From NCBI GenBank assembly GCA_947306495.1, contig CAMZGT010000009.1:1-49465 (forward strand): a stretch of 49,465 nucleotides of DNA, read 5' to 3'. Shown here piece by piece: positions 36,484-44,156 of this stretch (positions are counted from its first letter, which is position 1; each line of letters starts with the position of its first letter). Under the pieces are notes generated by a model. That model was given only the letters and a program-made list of their open reading frames with translations. It was not told the DNA's origin and searched no databases. The stretch is from an uncultured Acinetobacter sp. GTDB lineage: Bacteria > Cyanobacteriota > Vampirovibrionia > Gastranaerophilales > Gastranaerophilaceae. The position numbers and the translations under genes are program-made.

Positions 36484-37827
36484 TTATTTTCTGACTAGGG
36501 CAAGGGCATCTTTATCATTGAATTGCTGCAAATTAGGATTCATCTGTATCGCTGCGGTATAATCTTTTTTAAATCCTTCATTATCGCCAAGTTCTTTCTT
36601 TATTGCGCCACGATAGAAATATGCATCAGCATACTTACTGTCATTAGCAATAGCCTTATCTAAGTCTGATATCGCACCTCTCAGGTCATGCAAAACACAC
36701 TTTTGTAATCCGCGAATATAATAGCTCTCTGCAAGTTTCTTATTAGTAGTCGGTGCTTTTGTTACAGGTTGAGCAATAATATTTGCATCCGCAATTTTAA
36801 CAGTTCCTATACTTGCACTGATTGTCCCTACAGGAACTTTAGAAGAAGCAAGCATTTCAGACGAACCTATTTTTTGTTTTGTATCGTCAGCTGTTCTTAA
36901 ATTTGTTGACTTTTCCATTGACGCAATTTTTGACTTTGGTAAATCAGGATAATCAGCTTTATCTGGCTTTAAAGCCACTTTTGGGGTTGTCTTAATCATT
37001 GGCGGATTATTTGTAACTCCGTTAACTACTGGAACTGCTGCTATATAATGTTCGTTTGATAAAAGAGGTTTAACATTCTTAATAAAAGTTTGAGTCTCTG
37101 CAAGCGCAACAGCCTGATTTAAATCAATCGCAGCACCTTCATTATCAAAATACAGTTTCTTTAGTTTTCCTCTGTTTGAGTATGCAATACTGTCTTTCGG
37201 ATTCAAAGCAATTGCTTGAGAATAGTCACTAAGTGCACCTACATTATAATTCATTCTTCGTTTAACTACTCCTCGATTATTGTAAGCCTCAGAATCCTTA
37301 GGATTGAGTTCTATAGCTTTATTGTAATCAGCCAAAGCACCCTCATTATCATTTAACATATATTTTAGATTTCCACGATTATAGTACACATCGGAATATC
37401 TTTTGTTTATGGTTAAAGCGGCAGCATAATCTTCAATAGCGCCATTGATGTCATTTAATGAGATTTTTAAAACGCCTCTATTATTATAAGCTTCTGCACA
37501 CTTTGGATTTGCTTTTATCGCTTGATTATAATCTTCCATAGCTCCTGCTAAATCATTAAGTACATGGCGTACATACCCTCTGTTTAAGTACAACATTGGA
37601 TTATTCGGATTTACTTGTATAGCTTTATCCAATTCAGAAATAGCTCCTTGCATATCTTTTTGCATAAATTTCAAAGAAGCTCTGCTTGTATACAAAATCG
37701 ATCCATCTTGAGTTTGTTCCGTAATTTGAGCGGATTGTATAGCTGATGTTTGAGGAACAGCATAAACTCCTGCAGACAAAACCATCAACAGCACAAATAA
37801 GGCAATCCTCAAACTATTTATATTCAC
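36484..37827 (-). CDS. Exported TPR-repeat protein
   Basis: A 447-residue protein with a signal peptide (about 1-23, ending VYA). It has about six 34-residue TPR units at 47-245 (repeated YNNRGVxKxxLNDxxGAxxDYxxAI style). A low-complexity Lys/Ser/Thr/Val linker (about 265-360) follows, then two more TPR units at the C-terminus. The repeat style is common in cyanobacteria. It is probably a periplasmic or envelope scaffold; the partner is unknown. Its promoter region faces the tRNA-Thr gene. Confidence 0.85.
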   Translation of the reverse strand: MNINSLRIALFVLLMVLSAGVYAVPQTSAIQSAQITEQTQDGSILYTSRASLKFMQKDMQGAISELDKAIQVNPNNPMLYLNRGYVRHVLNDLAGAMEDYNQAIKANPKCAEAYNNRGVLKISLNDINGAIEDYAAALTINKRYSDVYYNRGNLKYMLNDNEGALADYNKAIELNPKDSEAYNNRGVVKRRMNYNVGALSDYSQAIALNPKDSIAYSNRGKLKKLYFDNEGAAIDLNQAVALAETQTFIKNVKPLLSNEHYIAAVPVVNGVTNNPPMIKTTPKVALKPDKADYPDLPKSKIASMEKSTNLRTADDTKQKIGSSEMLASSKVPVGTISASIGTVKIADANIIAQPVTKAPTTNKKLAESYYIRGLQKCVLHDLRGAISDLDKAIANDSKYADAYFYRGAIKKELGDNEGFKKDYTAAIQMNPNLQQFNDKDALALVRK

Positions 37828-37925
37828 GACATGTACTCCTTAATCAAGTTGGATTTGACTTAATATTATCATGTAAAATTTTTATATTCAATAGTTAACA
37901 AGAGCAATCTATTCAAAGGTATTTG

Positions 37926-37934
37926 TGATATAAT
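37926..37934 (+). promoter_or_regulatory. Extended -10 promoter of tRNA-Thr
   Basis: TGATATAAT lies 8 bases before the mature 5' end of the tRNA gene. The -35 is poor, as in other extended -10 promoters here. Confidence 0.6.
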
Positions 37935-37942
37935 ATAGTTGT

Positions 37943-38015
37943 GCCGATATAGCTCAGTTGGTAGAGCAACTCATTCGTAATGAGTAGGTCAAGGGTTCAA
38001 GTCCCTTTATCGGCT
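37943..38015 (+). tRNA. tRNA-Thr (CGT anticodon)
   Basis: A 73-base cloverleaf. Acceptor arms GCCGATA/TATCGGC pair perfectly. The D-arm GCTC/GAGC, the anticodon stem ACTCA/TGAGT with loop TTCGTAA (anticodon CGT at 37976-37978) and the T-arm AAGGG-TTCAAGT-CCCTT are all present. CCA is not encoded. It reads the ACG codon. It lies 45 bases before gatC and may share its transcript. Confidence 0.97.
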
Positions 38016-38060
38016 TTTCTTATATTTATGGTAATATAATATTATTGGAGTATAAAAAGT

Positions 38061-38342
38061 ATGATAACAATAAAAGATGTTGAACACGTTGCAAAATTAG
38101 CACGTTTGGAATTAACAGAAGAAGAAAAAGAAAAGTTTACAAAACAATTAGGCGATGTTTTAAAACACGTTGACGCTATGAATGAAGTTGACACATCTAA
38201 TGTAGAACCAATGGCTCACGCTATTGATTTCGTCAACGTTATGAGAGAAGATAAAGTATTCTACGAACAAACAAAAGAAGAGTTGATGAAAAATGCACCT
38301 TTAGAGGAAGACGGCTTCTTTAAAGTTCCAAAGATTAACTAG
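38061..38342 (+). CDS. gatC: Aspartyl/glutamyl-tRNA amidotransferase subunit C
   Basis: A 93-residue protein of full family length. It starts ITIKDVEHVAKLARLELTEEE and has the characteristic NVEPMAHAIDFVNVMREDKV. GatC stabilises the GatAB complex that makes Gln-tRNA(Gln) or Asn-tRNA(Asn) by transamidation. gatA and gatB are not nearby. It is 7 bases before pyrG and probably co-transcribed. Confidence 0.94.
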   Translation: MITIKDVEHVAKLARLELTEEEKEKFTKQLGDVLKHVDAMNEVDTSNVEPMAHAIDFVNVMREDKVFYEQTKEELMKNAPLEEDGFFKVPKIN

Positions 38343-38349
38343 GAGAGAA

Positions 38350-39957
38350 ATGACAAAATATATTTTTATTACAGGCGGCGTTGTGAGTTCACTTGGTAAA
38401 GGAATTATCGGAGCTTCACTCGGTAAGCTTTTGCGTGCAAGAGGTTTTTCTGTTGCCATACAAAAATTTGACCCATATATAAATGTTGACCCAGGCACAA
38501 TGAGTCCGTTTCAACACGGAGAAGTTTTTGTGACAGACGATGGTGCTGAAACTGATTTGGACTTAGGCCATTACGAAAGATTTATTGACTCAAACTTTTC
38601 GCATCTTTCAAGCGTAACATCCGGCAGCGTATACCAAACTGTGATTCAAAAGGAGCGCAGAGGAGACTACCTTGGAGCAACTGTTCAAGTTATTCCGCAT
38701 ATTACAAATGAAATTAAATCGAGAATTGTTAAAGCTCAAAAGCAATTCAAACCTGATTTTCAAATAATGGAAATTGGAGGAACAATTGGTGACATAGAAG
38801 GATTACCGTTTATTGAAGCAATCAGGCAATTTAAAACAGAAGCAGGCATCGGTAATGCAATTAACATACATTGCACGCTTTTGCCGTATCTGCCTACTTC
38901 GGGAGAATTAAAAACCAAACCGTCACAGCACAGTGTAAATGTTTTAAGAAGCTATGGCCTTCAGCCTGAAATACTTGTTTGCAGAACTTCTAAGCCTATT
39001 CCAAAAACAGAAAAAGATAAACTTGCGCTGTTTTGCTCTGTTTCCAAAGAAGCTGTAATTGAATGCCGTGATATGAAAAGTATTTACGAAGTTCCGCTTG
39101 CCTTAGAAGAACAAAGTTTTGCTCAAGTTGTATTAAAACTGCTCCAAGTACCTGATAAGAAAGCTGAATTATCAGGTTGGCAAGAGCTTATCGAAAAAAT
39201 AAACCACCCAAAAGGAACCATAAAAATAGCAATAGCCGGCAAATACACCAAATTATCGGATGCTTATATCTCCGTTGTTGAATCAATTAAACATGCCGGA
39301 TATGCAAATAATGTAAAAACGGAAATTAAATGGATAAATTCAGAAGAATGCATAGATGAAACAAAATGCCAAGAAATGATGTCTGACGTTGATGGGGTTA
39401 TTGTTCCCGGAGGATTTGGGGTCAGAGGCATAGAAGGTAAACTTAATGTAATAAAGTACGTAAGGCAGAATAATGTGCCCTTTTTAGGAATCTGCCTTGG
39501 TATGCAATGCGCTGTTATTGAGTACGCAAGAAATGTTGCTAATATAAAAGGTGCCAATTCTACTGAATTTGACGAAAACGCAGCAGCGCCGGTAATTGAT
39601 TTAATGCTGGAACAAAAAAATGTAAAAGGATACGGTGCTACTATGAGGCTTGGAGCATATGACTGCAAAGTTAAGGCAGGAACAAAAGCACATAATGTCT
39701 ATGGTTTAAATAAAATTTCGGAACGTCACAGACACAGATATGAAGTTAACACTGACTATATAGATGCTCTAAAAAAAGCAGGTCTGGTCTTTTCCGGCAT
39801 GTCACCTGACGGAATGTTATCCGAAATCGTTGAGTTACCTGATATGGATTGGTTTGTTGCTTGTCAGTTCCACCCTGAATTCAAATCCAGACCGGAAAGA
39901 CCGCATCCTTTGTTTAAAGGTTTGATTGATGCTGTTGTAAAACAAAAACGGGTTTAA
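38350..39957 (+). CDS. pyrG: CTP synthase
   Basis: A 535-residue enzyme making CTP from UTP, ATP and glutamine. The N-terminal synthetase domain has TGGVVSSLGKGI, KFDPYINVDPGTMSP and EIGGTIGDIEG. The C-terminal glutaminase domain has GICLGMQ (catalytic Cys) and CQFHPEFKSRP (catalytic His, Glu). AGGAG precedes the ATG. Length is normal. Confidence 0.97.
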   Translation: MTKYIFITGGVVSSLGKGIIGASLGKLLRARGFSVAIQKFDPYINVDPGTMSPFQHGEVFVTDDGAETDLDLGHYERFIDSNFSHLSSVTSGSVYQTVIQKERRGDYLGATVQVIPHITNEIKSRIVKAQKQFKPDFQIMEIGGTIGDIEGLPFIEAIRQFKTEAGIGNAINIHCTLLPYLPTSGELKTKPSQHSVNVLRSYGLQPEILVCRTSKPIPKTEKDKLALFCSVSKEAVIECRDMKSIYEVPLALEEQSFAQVVLKLLQVPDKKAELSGWQELIEKINHPKGTIKIAIAGKYTKLSDAYISVVESIKHAGYANNVKTEIKWINSEECIDETKCQEMMSDVDGVIVPGGFGVRGIEGKLNVIKYVRQNNVPFLGICLGMQCAVIEYARNVANIKGANSTEFDENAAAPVIDLMLEQKNVKGYGATMRLGAYDCKVKAGTKAHNVYGLNKISERHRHRYEVNTDYIDALKKAGLVFSGMSPDGMLSEIVELPDMDWFVACQFHPEFKSRPERPHPLFKGLIDAVVKQKRV

Positions 39958-40002
39958 AACATGAAGTATTAGCATGAGCATTATGTGCCAGCGATATTTT
40001 TA

Positions 40003-40026
40003 TTGTGCAAATTTGCACAAAATTTT
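40003..40026. terminator. Terminator after pyrG
   Basis: The 18-base palindrome TTGTGCAAATTTGCACAA (40003-40020) is followed on the plus strand by AATTTTT. On the minus strand it is followed by an AT-rich A tract without a good T run. It lies between convergent pyrG and the unknown gene at 40026. Confidence 0.65.
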
Positions 40027-40784
40027 TAATTCAGTCTTAAAAATGCTTCAATCTTGGCTTTAATTGAATTTGAGGCATAATCGTCAATATCTATATATAA
40101 TCCGTTGTATTTATCAGCGAGGTATTTTGCAAGCTGTGATTTTGAGCAAAAAGCCTGTGAATAAAATACTGTGGGAACATTAGGATTAACGTACATTTCT
40201 AAATCAACGTCTGCCGGAGTTCCTGCTTCAACACACCTAATCCAACCGTACACATGAGTTGTGTCAGGAAAAAGTTTTAATATCTCCATATCATTCGGAG
40301 GCACGCCCCAAAATCCGGGGGTAAATAAAGGATTTTTAGAAGTATTATTATCTGGTATTTTTGCAAAATCTGCCTGAATATTAAGTTTTTCCGGTTCTAT
40401 AATACTATCTGTTATCGTTGTAACTTTATCATACAATGACATAACACTCTTGCTTACTTTAATCTCTCTTTTTGGTTCTAAATCCTCAAAAATTGTCTGA
40501 ATAACATTAAATCCAATATCAGCAAGAACTTTTGAAGCAAACCATCCGCTATCGCACTTATCTTTTCCTATTGGAGCAAGGATTAAATCAGGATGCAAAA
40601 ACAGTGTATTATCAATAATATTTCTAATAATCTTACAATATGATTCAGGGAGTATATTTGTTTTCGGTGCGCCCAATTCTATATCCAAATCAACCCATTT
40701 TGCATTTGGATATTTTCTTTTTGTTTGTTCGATTATTTGAGGCTTTGGATATCCCCAAAAGCCGATAGTTTGTTCTTGATTCAT
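40026..40784 (-). CDS. Unknown protein with two GFWG motifs
   Basis: A 252-residue protein I do not recognise. GFWGYPKP at residues 8-15 recurs as GFWGVPPND near 157-165, suggesting a duplicated half-domain. The second half has THVYGWIRCVEAGTPADVDLEMYV and VPTVFYSQAFCSKSQLAKYLADKYNG. There is no signal peptide or membrane helix. No ribosome site is clear. It is divergent from the TSCPD gene. Function unknown; the Cys and Trp pattern hints at a substrate- or cofactor-binding protein. Confidence 0.65.
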   Translation of the reverse strand: MNQEQTIGFWGYPKPQIIEQTKRKYPNAKWVDLDIELGAPKTNILPESYCKIIRNIIDNTLFLHPDLILAPIGKDKCDSGWFASKVLADIGFNVIQTIFEDLEPKREIKVSKSVMSLYDKVTTITDSIIEPEKLNIQADFAKIPDNNTSKNPLFTPGFWGVPPNDMEILKLFPDTTHVYGWIRCVEAGTPADVDLEMYVNPNVPTVFYSQAFCSKSQLAKYLADKYNGLYIDIDDYASNSIKAKIEAFLRLN

Positions 40785-40822
40785 AGTTAAATATTATCAA
40801 AAAAAATATTATATACAAAAAT

Positions 40823-40852
40823 TTGAAATAATATTTTGCCATGTGATATAAT
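40823..40852 (+). promoter_or_regulatory. Promoter of the TSCPD-domain gene
   Basis: TTGAAA and TATAAT are separated by 18 bases, with an extended -10 (TGATATAAT at 40844-40852). The ATG at 40881 follows with AAAGGAG in between. Confidence 0.65.
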
Positions 40853-40880
40853 ATTTTAAGTGAATATAAAAGGAGTACAT

Positions 40881-41186
40881 ATGAGCGAGAATATTGAAAT
40901 TAAAGAAATTGACGGGGTAGATGTTGTTCGTTTCCAACCTAAAGGTGTTTGTTCAAGATTAATGAGCCTTAAGGTTAAAGACGGAAAAGTTTTAGAAATG
41001 GAAACTGTTGGAGGATGCAGCGGTAATCTAAAAGGAATAGGTTCCCTTATCGTTGGCATGGATATCAAAGAAGTAATAAAAAGACTTCAAGGCTTGCCTT
41101 GCGGCAGCAGACCGACCAGCTGCCCTGATCAATTGGCAATTTGCTTAAAATTGTACTTGGATGCAAAATCAGGTGTAATAGTATAG
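40881..41186 (+). CDS. TSCPD-domain protein (TIGR03905-type)
   Basis: A 101-residue cysteine-rich protein. It matches the small TSCPD family by GVCSRLMSL, GGCSGNLKGIGSLIVGM and CGSRPTSCPDQLA. The same domain ends vitamin B12-dependent ribonucleotide reductases; stand-alone proteins have no firm role and may bind metal. AAAGGAG sits 5 bases before the ATG at 40881; a GTG at 40860 lies too close to the promoter -10 to be used. It is followed by the dehydrogenase gene on the same strand. Confidence 0.9.
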   Translation: MSENIEIKEIDGVDVVRFQPKGVCSRLMSLKVKDGKVLEMETVGGCSGNLKGIGSLIVGMDIKEVIKRLQGLPCGSRPTSCPDQLAICLKLYLDAKSGVIV

Positions 41187-41251
41187 AGGTAAATGTATTT
41201 GGCTGATATTTGGGCCACAATATTAATATTAAAATTTAAATGGGGGAATTT

Positions 41252-42241
41252 GTGCATAATATAACATTAATAAAAGGAGATGGAATTGGTCCTGAAATAT
41301 CAGACGCGATTTTAAAAATCATTTCTGCTGCCGGAGTTGATATAAACTGGGATGTTCAAACTGCCGGTTCTGATGTTATAGAAAAAGAAGGCGTGCCGCT
41401 GCCTGATAGAGTCTTGGAATCCGTAAAAAGAAATAAAGTCGCATTAAAGTCCCCAGTTACAACACCCGTCGGGAAAGGCTTCCGTTCCGTTAACGTTCAA
41501 TTAAGAAAAGAATTAGATTTATATGCAAACTTACGTCCTTGCTACAATTTACCAAATGTAAAAACCAGATATGAGAATGTTGATATTGTTGTAGTAAGAG
41601 AAAATACAGAAGATTTGTATGCCGGTATTGAAAGGCAAGTAGATAAGGATACTGCAGAAAGTATTAAGATTATTACAAGAAAAGCATCAGAGCGGATTGC
41701 AAGATTTGCATTTGATTATGCAGTTAAAAATAATAGAAAATTTGTTCATGTAGTAACAAAAGCAAATATTTGCAAGCTTTCTGATGGACTATTTTTAGAA
41801 TCAGCAAGAAATGTTGCAAATGACTATAACATTCCTCTAAAGGAAATACTCGTAGACAATTGCTGCATGCAGTTAGTTCAAAACCCAAATCAGTTTGATG
41901 TTTTGCTTCTTCCAAATCTATATGGAGACATAGTTTCAGATTTGTGTGCAGGATTAATTGGCGGTCTTGGGGTTGCACAGGGTGCAAATATAGGAAAGGA
42001 TTACGCCGTATTTGAACCTGTTCACGGTTCTGCTCCTGATATAGCAGGACAGGACAAAGCTAACCCAACAGCAATGCTTATGTCCGCAATTGAAATGCTT
42101 AATTATATCGGTGAAAATACTGCTGCAAAAAAGATTAAATTAGCTTTATTTAAAACATTAGAAAACGACGTAAAAACTGCGGATTTAGGCGGCAATTCTA
42201 AATGCAGTGAATTTACGGATGCTATCATAAAAAATTTTTAA
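41252..42241 (+). CDS. NAD-type isocitrate dehydrogenase (isopropylmalate dehydrogenase family)
   Basis: A 329-residue decarboxylating dehydrogenase. Substrate and metal motifs are SVNVQLRKELDLYANLRP, RENTEDLYAGIE, KANICKLSDGLF and NLYGDIVSDLCAGLIGGLG, with FEPVHGSAPDIAG for the nucleotide. SVNVQLRK and NTEDLYAGIE favour the NAD isocitrate type over LeuB; homoisocitrate dehydrogenase is possible. I chose the GTG at 41252 (GGGGGA upstream, starting HNITLIKGDG); an ATG 12 bases earlier lacks a ribosome site. Confidence 0.88.
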   Translation: MHNITLIKGDGIGPEISDAILKIISAAGVDINWDVQTAGSDVIEKEGVPLPDRVLESVKRNKVALKSPVTTPVGKGFRSVNVQLRKELDLYANLRPCYNLPNVKTRYENVDIVVVRENTEDLYAGIERQVDKDTAESIKIITRKASERIARFAFDYAVKNNRKFVHVVTKANICKLSDGLFLESARNVANDYNIPLKEILVDNCCMQLVQNPNQFDVLLLPNLYGDIVSDLCAGLIGGLGVAQGANIGKDYAVFEPVHGSAPDIAGQDKANPTAMLMSAIEMLNYIGENTAAKKIKLALFKTLENDVKTADLGGNSKCSEFTDAIIKNF

Positions 42242-42246
42242 GGCTA

Positions 42247-42356
42247 AAAGCGTAGAAATATATACTTATGGAACGATAGCGAGAACCAACGGAATAATAA
42301 TATTTAGCCAACAATTATAATAAGCGTGTTCCTAAAAGTATATATTTCTACGCTTT
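42247..42356. repeat. 110-bp element with 21-bp perfect inverted ends
   Basis: Arms at 42247-42267 and 42336-42356 are perfect 21-base inverted copies (outer end AAAGCGTAG). After a small internal mismatch, GGAAC/GTTCC pairs next. The 68-base interior holds no gene. A further repeat GGCTAAA (42242-42248) and TTTAGCC (42303-42309) competes with the left arm. It sits between convergent stop codons. It could be a terminator, a structured RNA, or a MITE-like insertion. No target duplication is evident. Confidence 0.75.
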
Positions 42357-42366
42357 CAAATGACCG

Positions 42367-43530
42367 TTAATTCCTCAATCTTTCAACGAACCTTTTTAAC
42401 CTTACCATAGCTTCTGTTAGGTTATCTATAGAGTATGCGTAAGATATTCTCAGATATCCTTCACCACTCTCTCCGAATGCGTTTCCGGGAACTGCAGCTA
42501 CGTGTTCTTCTTCCAAAAATTTTGTAGCAAATTCTTCACTTGTCATTCCAAATTCTTTTATGCAAGGAAAAACATAAAACGCTCCATATGGTTCAAAACA
42601 GTCAAGGCCAATTTCTTTAAAAGCATTTAATAAAAAGCGTCTGCGTTGATTGTATGCTTCACGCATCATTTTTACATCATCATCACCATTTTTTAGTGCT
42701 TCTATTGCTGCATACTGACTATTTGTTGGAGCGCACATTATCGCAAATTGATGAATTTTTGTCATTTGTTTAATGACCTCTGATGGACCGCAAGCGAAGC
42801 CAAGACGCCATCCTGTCATAGCGTATGCTTTAGAAAAACCATTTATAAGAATTGTGCATTCTTTCATTCCATCAATTGAAGCTATAGAAACGTGTTCGCC
42901 TTTGTATGTTAGTGCGCTATAAATTTCATCTGACATAACATAAATGTCTTTTTCTATGCAGATTTTTGCAATGGCTTCCAAATCGCTGCGCTCCATAATT
43001 GCACCAGTAGGGTTGTTTGGATATGGCAAAATCAAAACCTTTGTTTTTTCGGTAATAGCATTATTAAGCTCATCCGCTGTTAATTTGAAATTGTTTTCTG
43101 ATTTTAAATTTATTATTACAGGTTTTGCTCCTGCCAGTTTTGCACATGGTTCATACGAAACGTAAGCCGGTTGTGGTATTATAACTTCATCACCTGGATT
43201 TATCATTGCCCTTAGACCAATATCAATAGCCTCTGAACCTCCAACTGTTATAATAACTTCTGTAAGAGGATCATATTCAATGCCTTGAGTCCTTTTCATA
43301 TAATTACATATTTCTTTTCTTAATTCTTTTAAACCAGCATTAGATGTGTAGAAAGTTTTTCCTCTTTCTAAAGCATAAATTCCTTCATCTCTAATATGCC
43401 AAGGAGTTTCAAAATCTGGTTCTCCAACTCCGAGAGATATTGCATCTTTCATTTCTGATACAATATCAAAGAATTTTCTAATTCCAGAGGGCTTTAATGC
43501 TAAAACAGCTTCTGAAAGCGGTTTGCTCAT
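42367..43530 (-). CDS. Class I aminotransferase (PatA/AspC-like)
   Basis: A 387-residue fold-type I PLP enzyme. The PLP lysine lies in NGFSKAYAMTGWRLG. YPNNPTGAIM, SDEIYSALTY and the substrate Arg in YLRISYAYS are also present. Substrate choice (Asp, aromatic, or N-acetyl-LL-diaminopimelate) cannot be read from sequence. Its start overlaps the Lrp-family regulator stop by ATGA, so the regulator probably controls this amino-acid enzyme. Confidence 0.9.
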   Translation of the reverse strand: MSKPLSEAVLALKPSGIRKFFDIVSEMKDAISLGVGEPDFETPWHIRDEGIYALERGKTFYTSNAGLKELRKEICNYMKRTQGIEYDPLTEVIITVGGSEAIDIGLRAMINPGDEVIIPQPAYVSYEPCAKLAGAKPVIINLKSENNFKLTADELNNAITEKTKVLILPYPNNPTGAIMERSDLEAIAKICIEKDIYVMSDEIYSALTYKGEHVSIASIDGMKECTILINGFSKAYAMTGWRLGFACGPSEVIKQMTKIHQFAIMCAPTNSQYAAIEALKNGDDDVKMMREAYNQRRRFLLNAFKEIGLDCFEPYGAFYVFPCIKEFGMTSEEFATKFLEEEHVAAVPGNAFGESGEGYLRISYAYSIDNLTEAMVRLKRFVERLRN

Positions 43531-44009
43531 GGGCTTACAACCTCTCTTTCATCCTCGATTTTTTCATCTACAATTGTTCCGTGGTCTTTGTATTTTTTTA
43601 GAATAAAATGAGTTCCAGTACTTAATATACTGTCTAACGTTGAAAGCTTTTCAGAAACAAACATTGCAATGTCTTTCAGCGATTTTTCTTCTAAAGTTAC
43701 CAATAAGTCAAACCCGCCTGAAATTAGGAAAACGTCACGAACTTCAGGGTATTTGTAAATTCTTGCTGCTATTCTATCAAAACCTTGTCCTCTTTGTGGC
43801 GTTACTTTAACTTCAATAAGAGCTGTAACTTTTTCTATATCAGTTTTTTCCCAATTAATAAGTGTATGATAACCGCAAATTACCCCCTCTTGTTCAAGCT
43901 TCGCGAGTTCATTAACTACATCAATCTCTTCTTTTCCCAAACGAACTGCCAACTCTTTCAAGTCAATTCTGCTGTTTTTTTCCATTATTGACAATAACTC
44001 TTCTCTCAT
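43527..44009 (-). CDS. Lrp/AsnC-family transcription regulator
   Basis: A 160-residue regulator with an N-terminal helix-turn-helix (about 1-55: NSRIDLKELAVRLGKEEIDVVNELAKLEQEGVI in outline). A RAM effector domain follows, with ALIEVKVTPQRGQGFDRIA and a central SGGFDLLVTLE. It is co-transcribed with the aminotransferase. Family members sense amino acids and bind near their own promoters; the effector here is unknown. It is divergent from murC. Confidence 0.93.
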   Translation of the reverse strand: MREELLSIMEKNSRIDLKELAVRLGKEEIDVVNELAKLEQEGVICGYHTLINWEKTDIEKVTALIEVKVTPQRGQGFDRIAARIYKYPEVRDVFLISGGFDLLVTLEEKSLKDIAMFVSEKLSTLDSILSTGTHFILKKYKDHGTIVDEKIEDEREVVSP

Positions 44010-44040
44010 AGCACCTTCCTAACTCAAATATAACTACTTA

Positions 44041-44069
44041 ATTGTACCAAATTATAAACACCATGTAAA
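44041..44069 (-). promoter_or_regulatory. Promoter of the Lrp-aminotransferase operon
   Basis: On the minus strand TTTACA (44064-44069) and TACAAT (44041-44046) are separated by 17 bases, with TG one base before the -10 (TGGTACAAT). A good sigma-70-type promoter. Confidence 0.7.
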
Positions 44070-44104
44070 TGCTGACACAATAAGATACAATAAAGATTTA
44101 TTAT

Positions 44105-44133
44105 TTGTTAGTTAAAAATCTTTGTACTATAAT
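44105..44133 (+). promoter_or_regulatory. Promoter of murC
   Basis: TTGTTA and TATAAT are separated by 17 bases. The -10 ends 23 bases before the ATG at 44157 and overlaps the alternative ATG region at 44136, which argues for the downstream start. Confidence 0.7.
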
Positions 44134-44156
44134 GAATGAAAGAATTGGAGAGGATT

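Noticed and set aside
36900-37700. Periodic repeats suggesting a tandem DNA repeat or CRISPR
   Set aside because: The 102-base period is the 34-residue TPR unit of the exported protein; the units are diverged and coding.
37943-37950. A second GCCGATAT resembling a sigma-28 -10 element
   Set aside because: It is the 5' acceptor strand of tRNA-Thr, and no TAAA lies at the right distance.
39264-39668. 134-codon minus-strand reading frame
   Set aside because: It is antisense to the glutaminase domain of pyrG and has no start signal.
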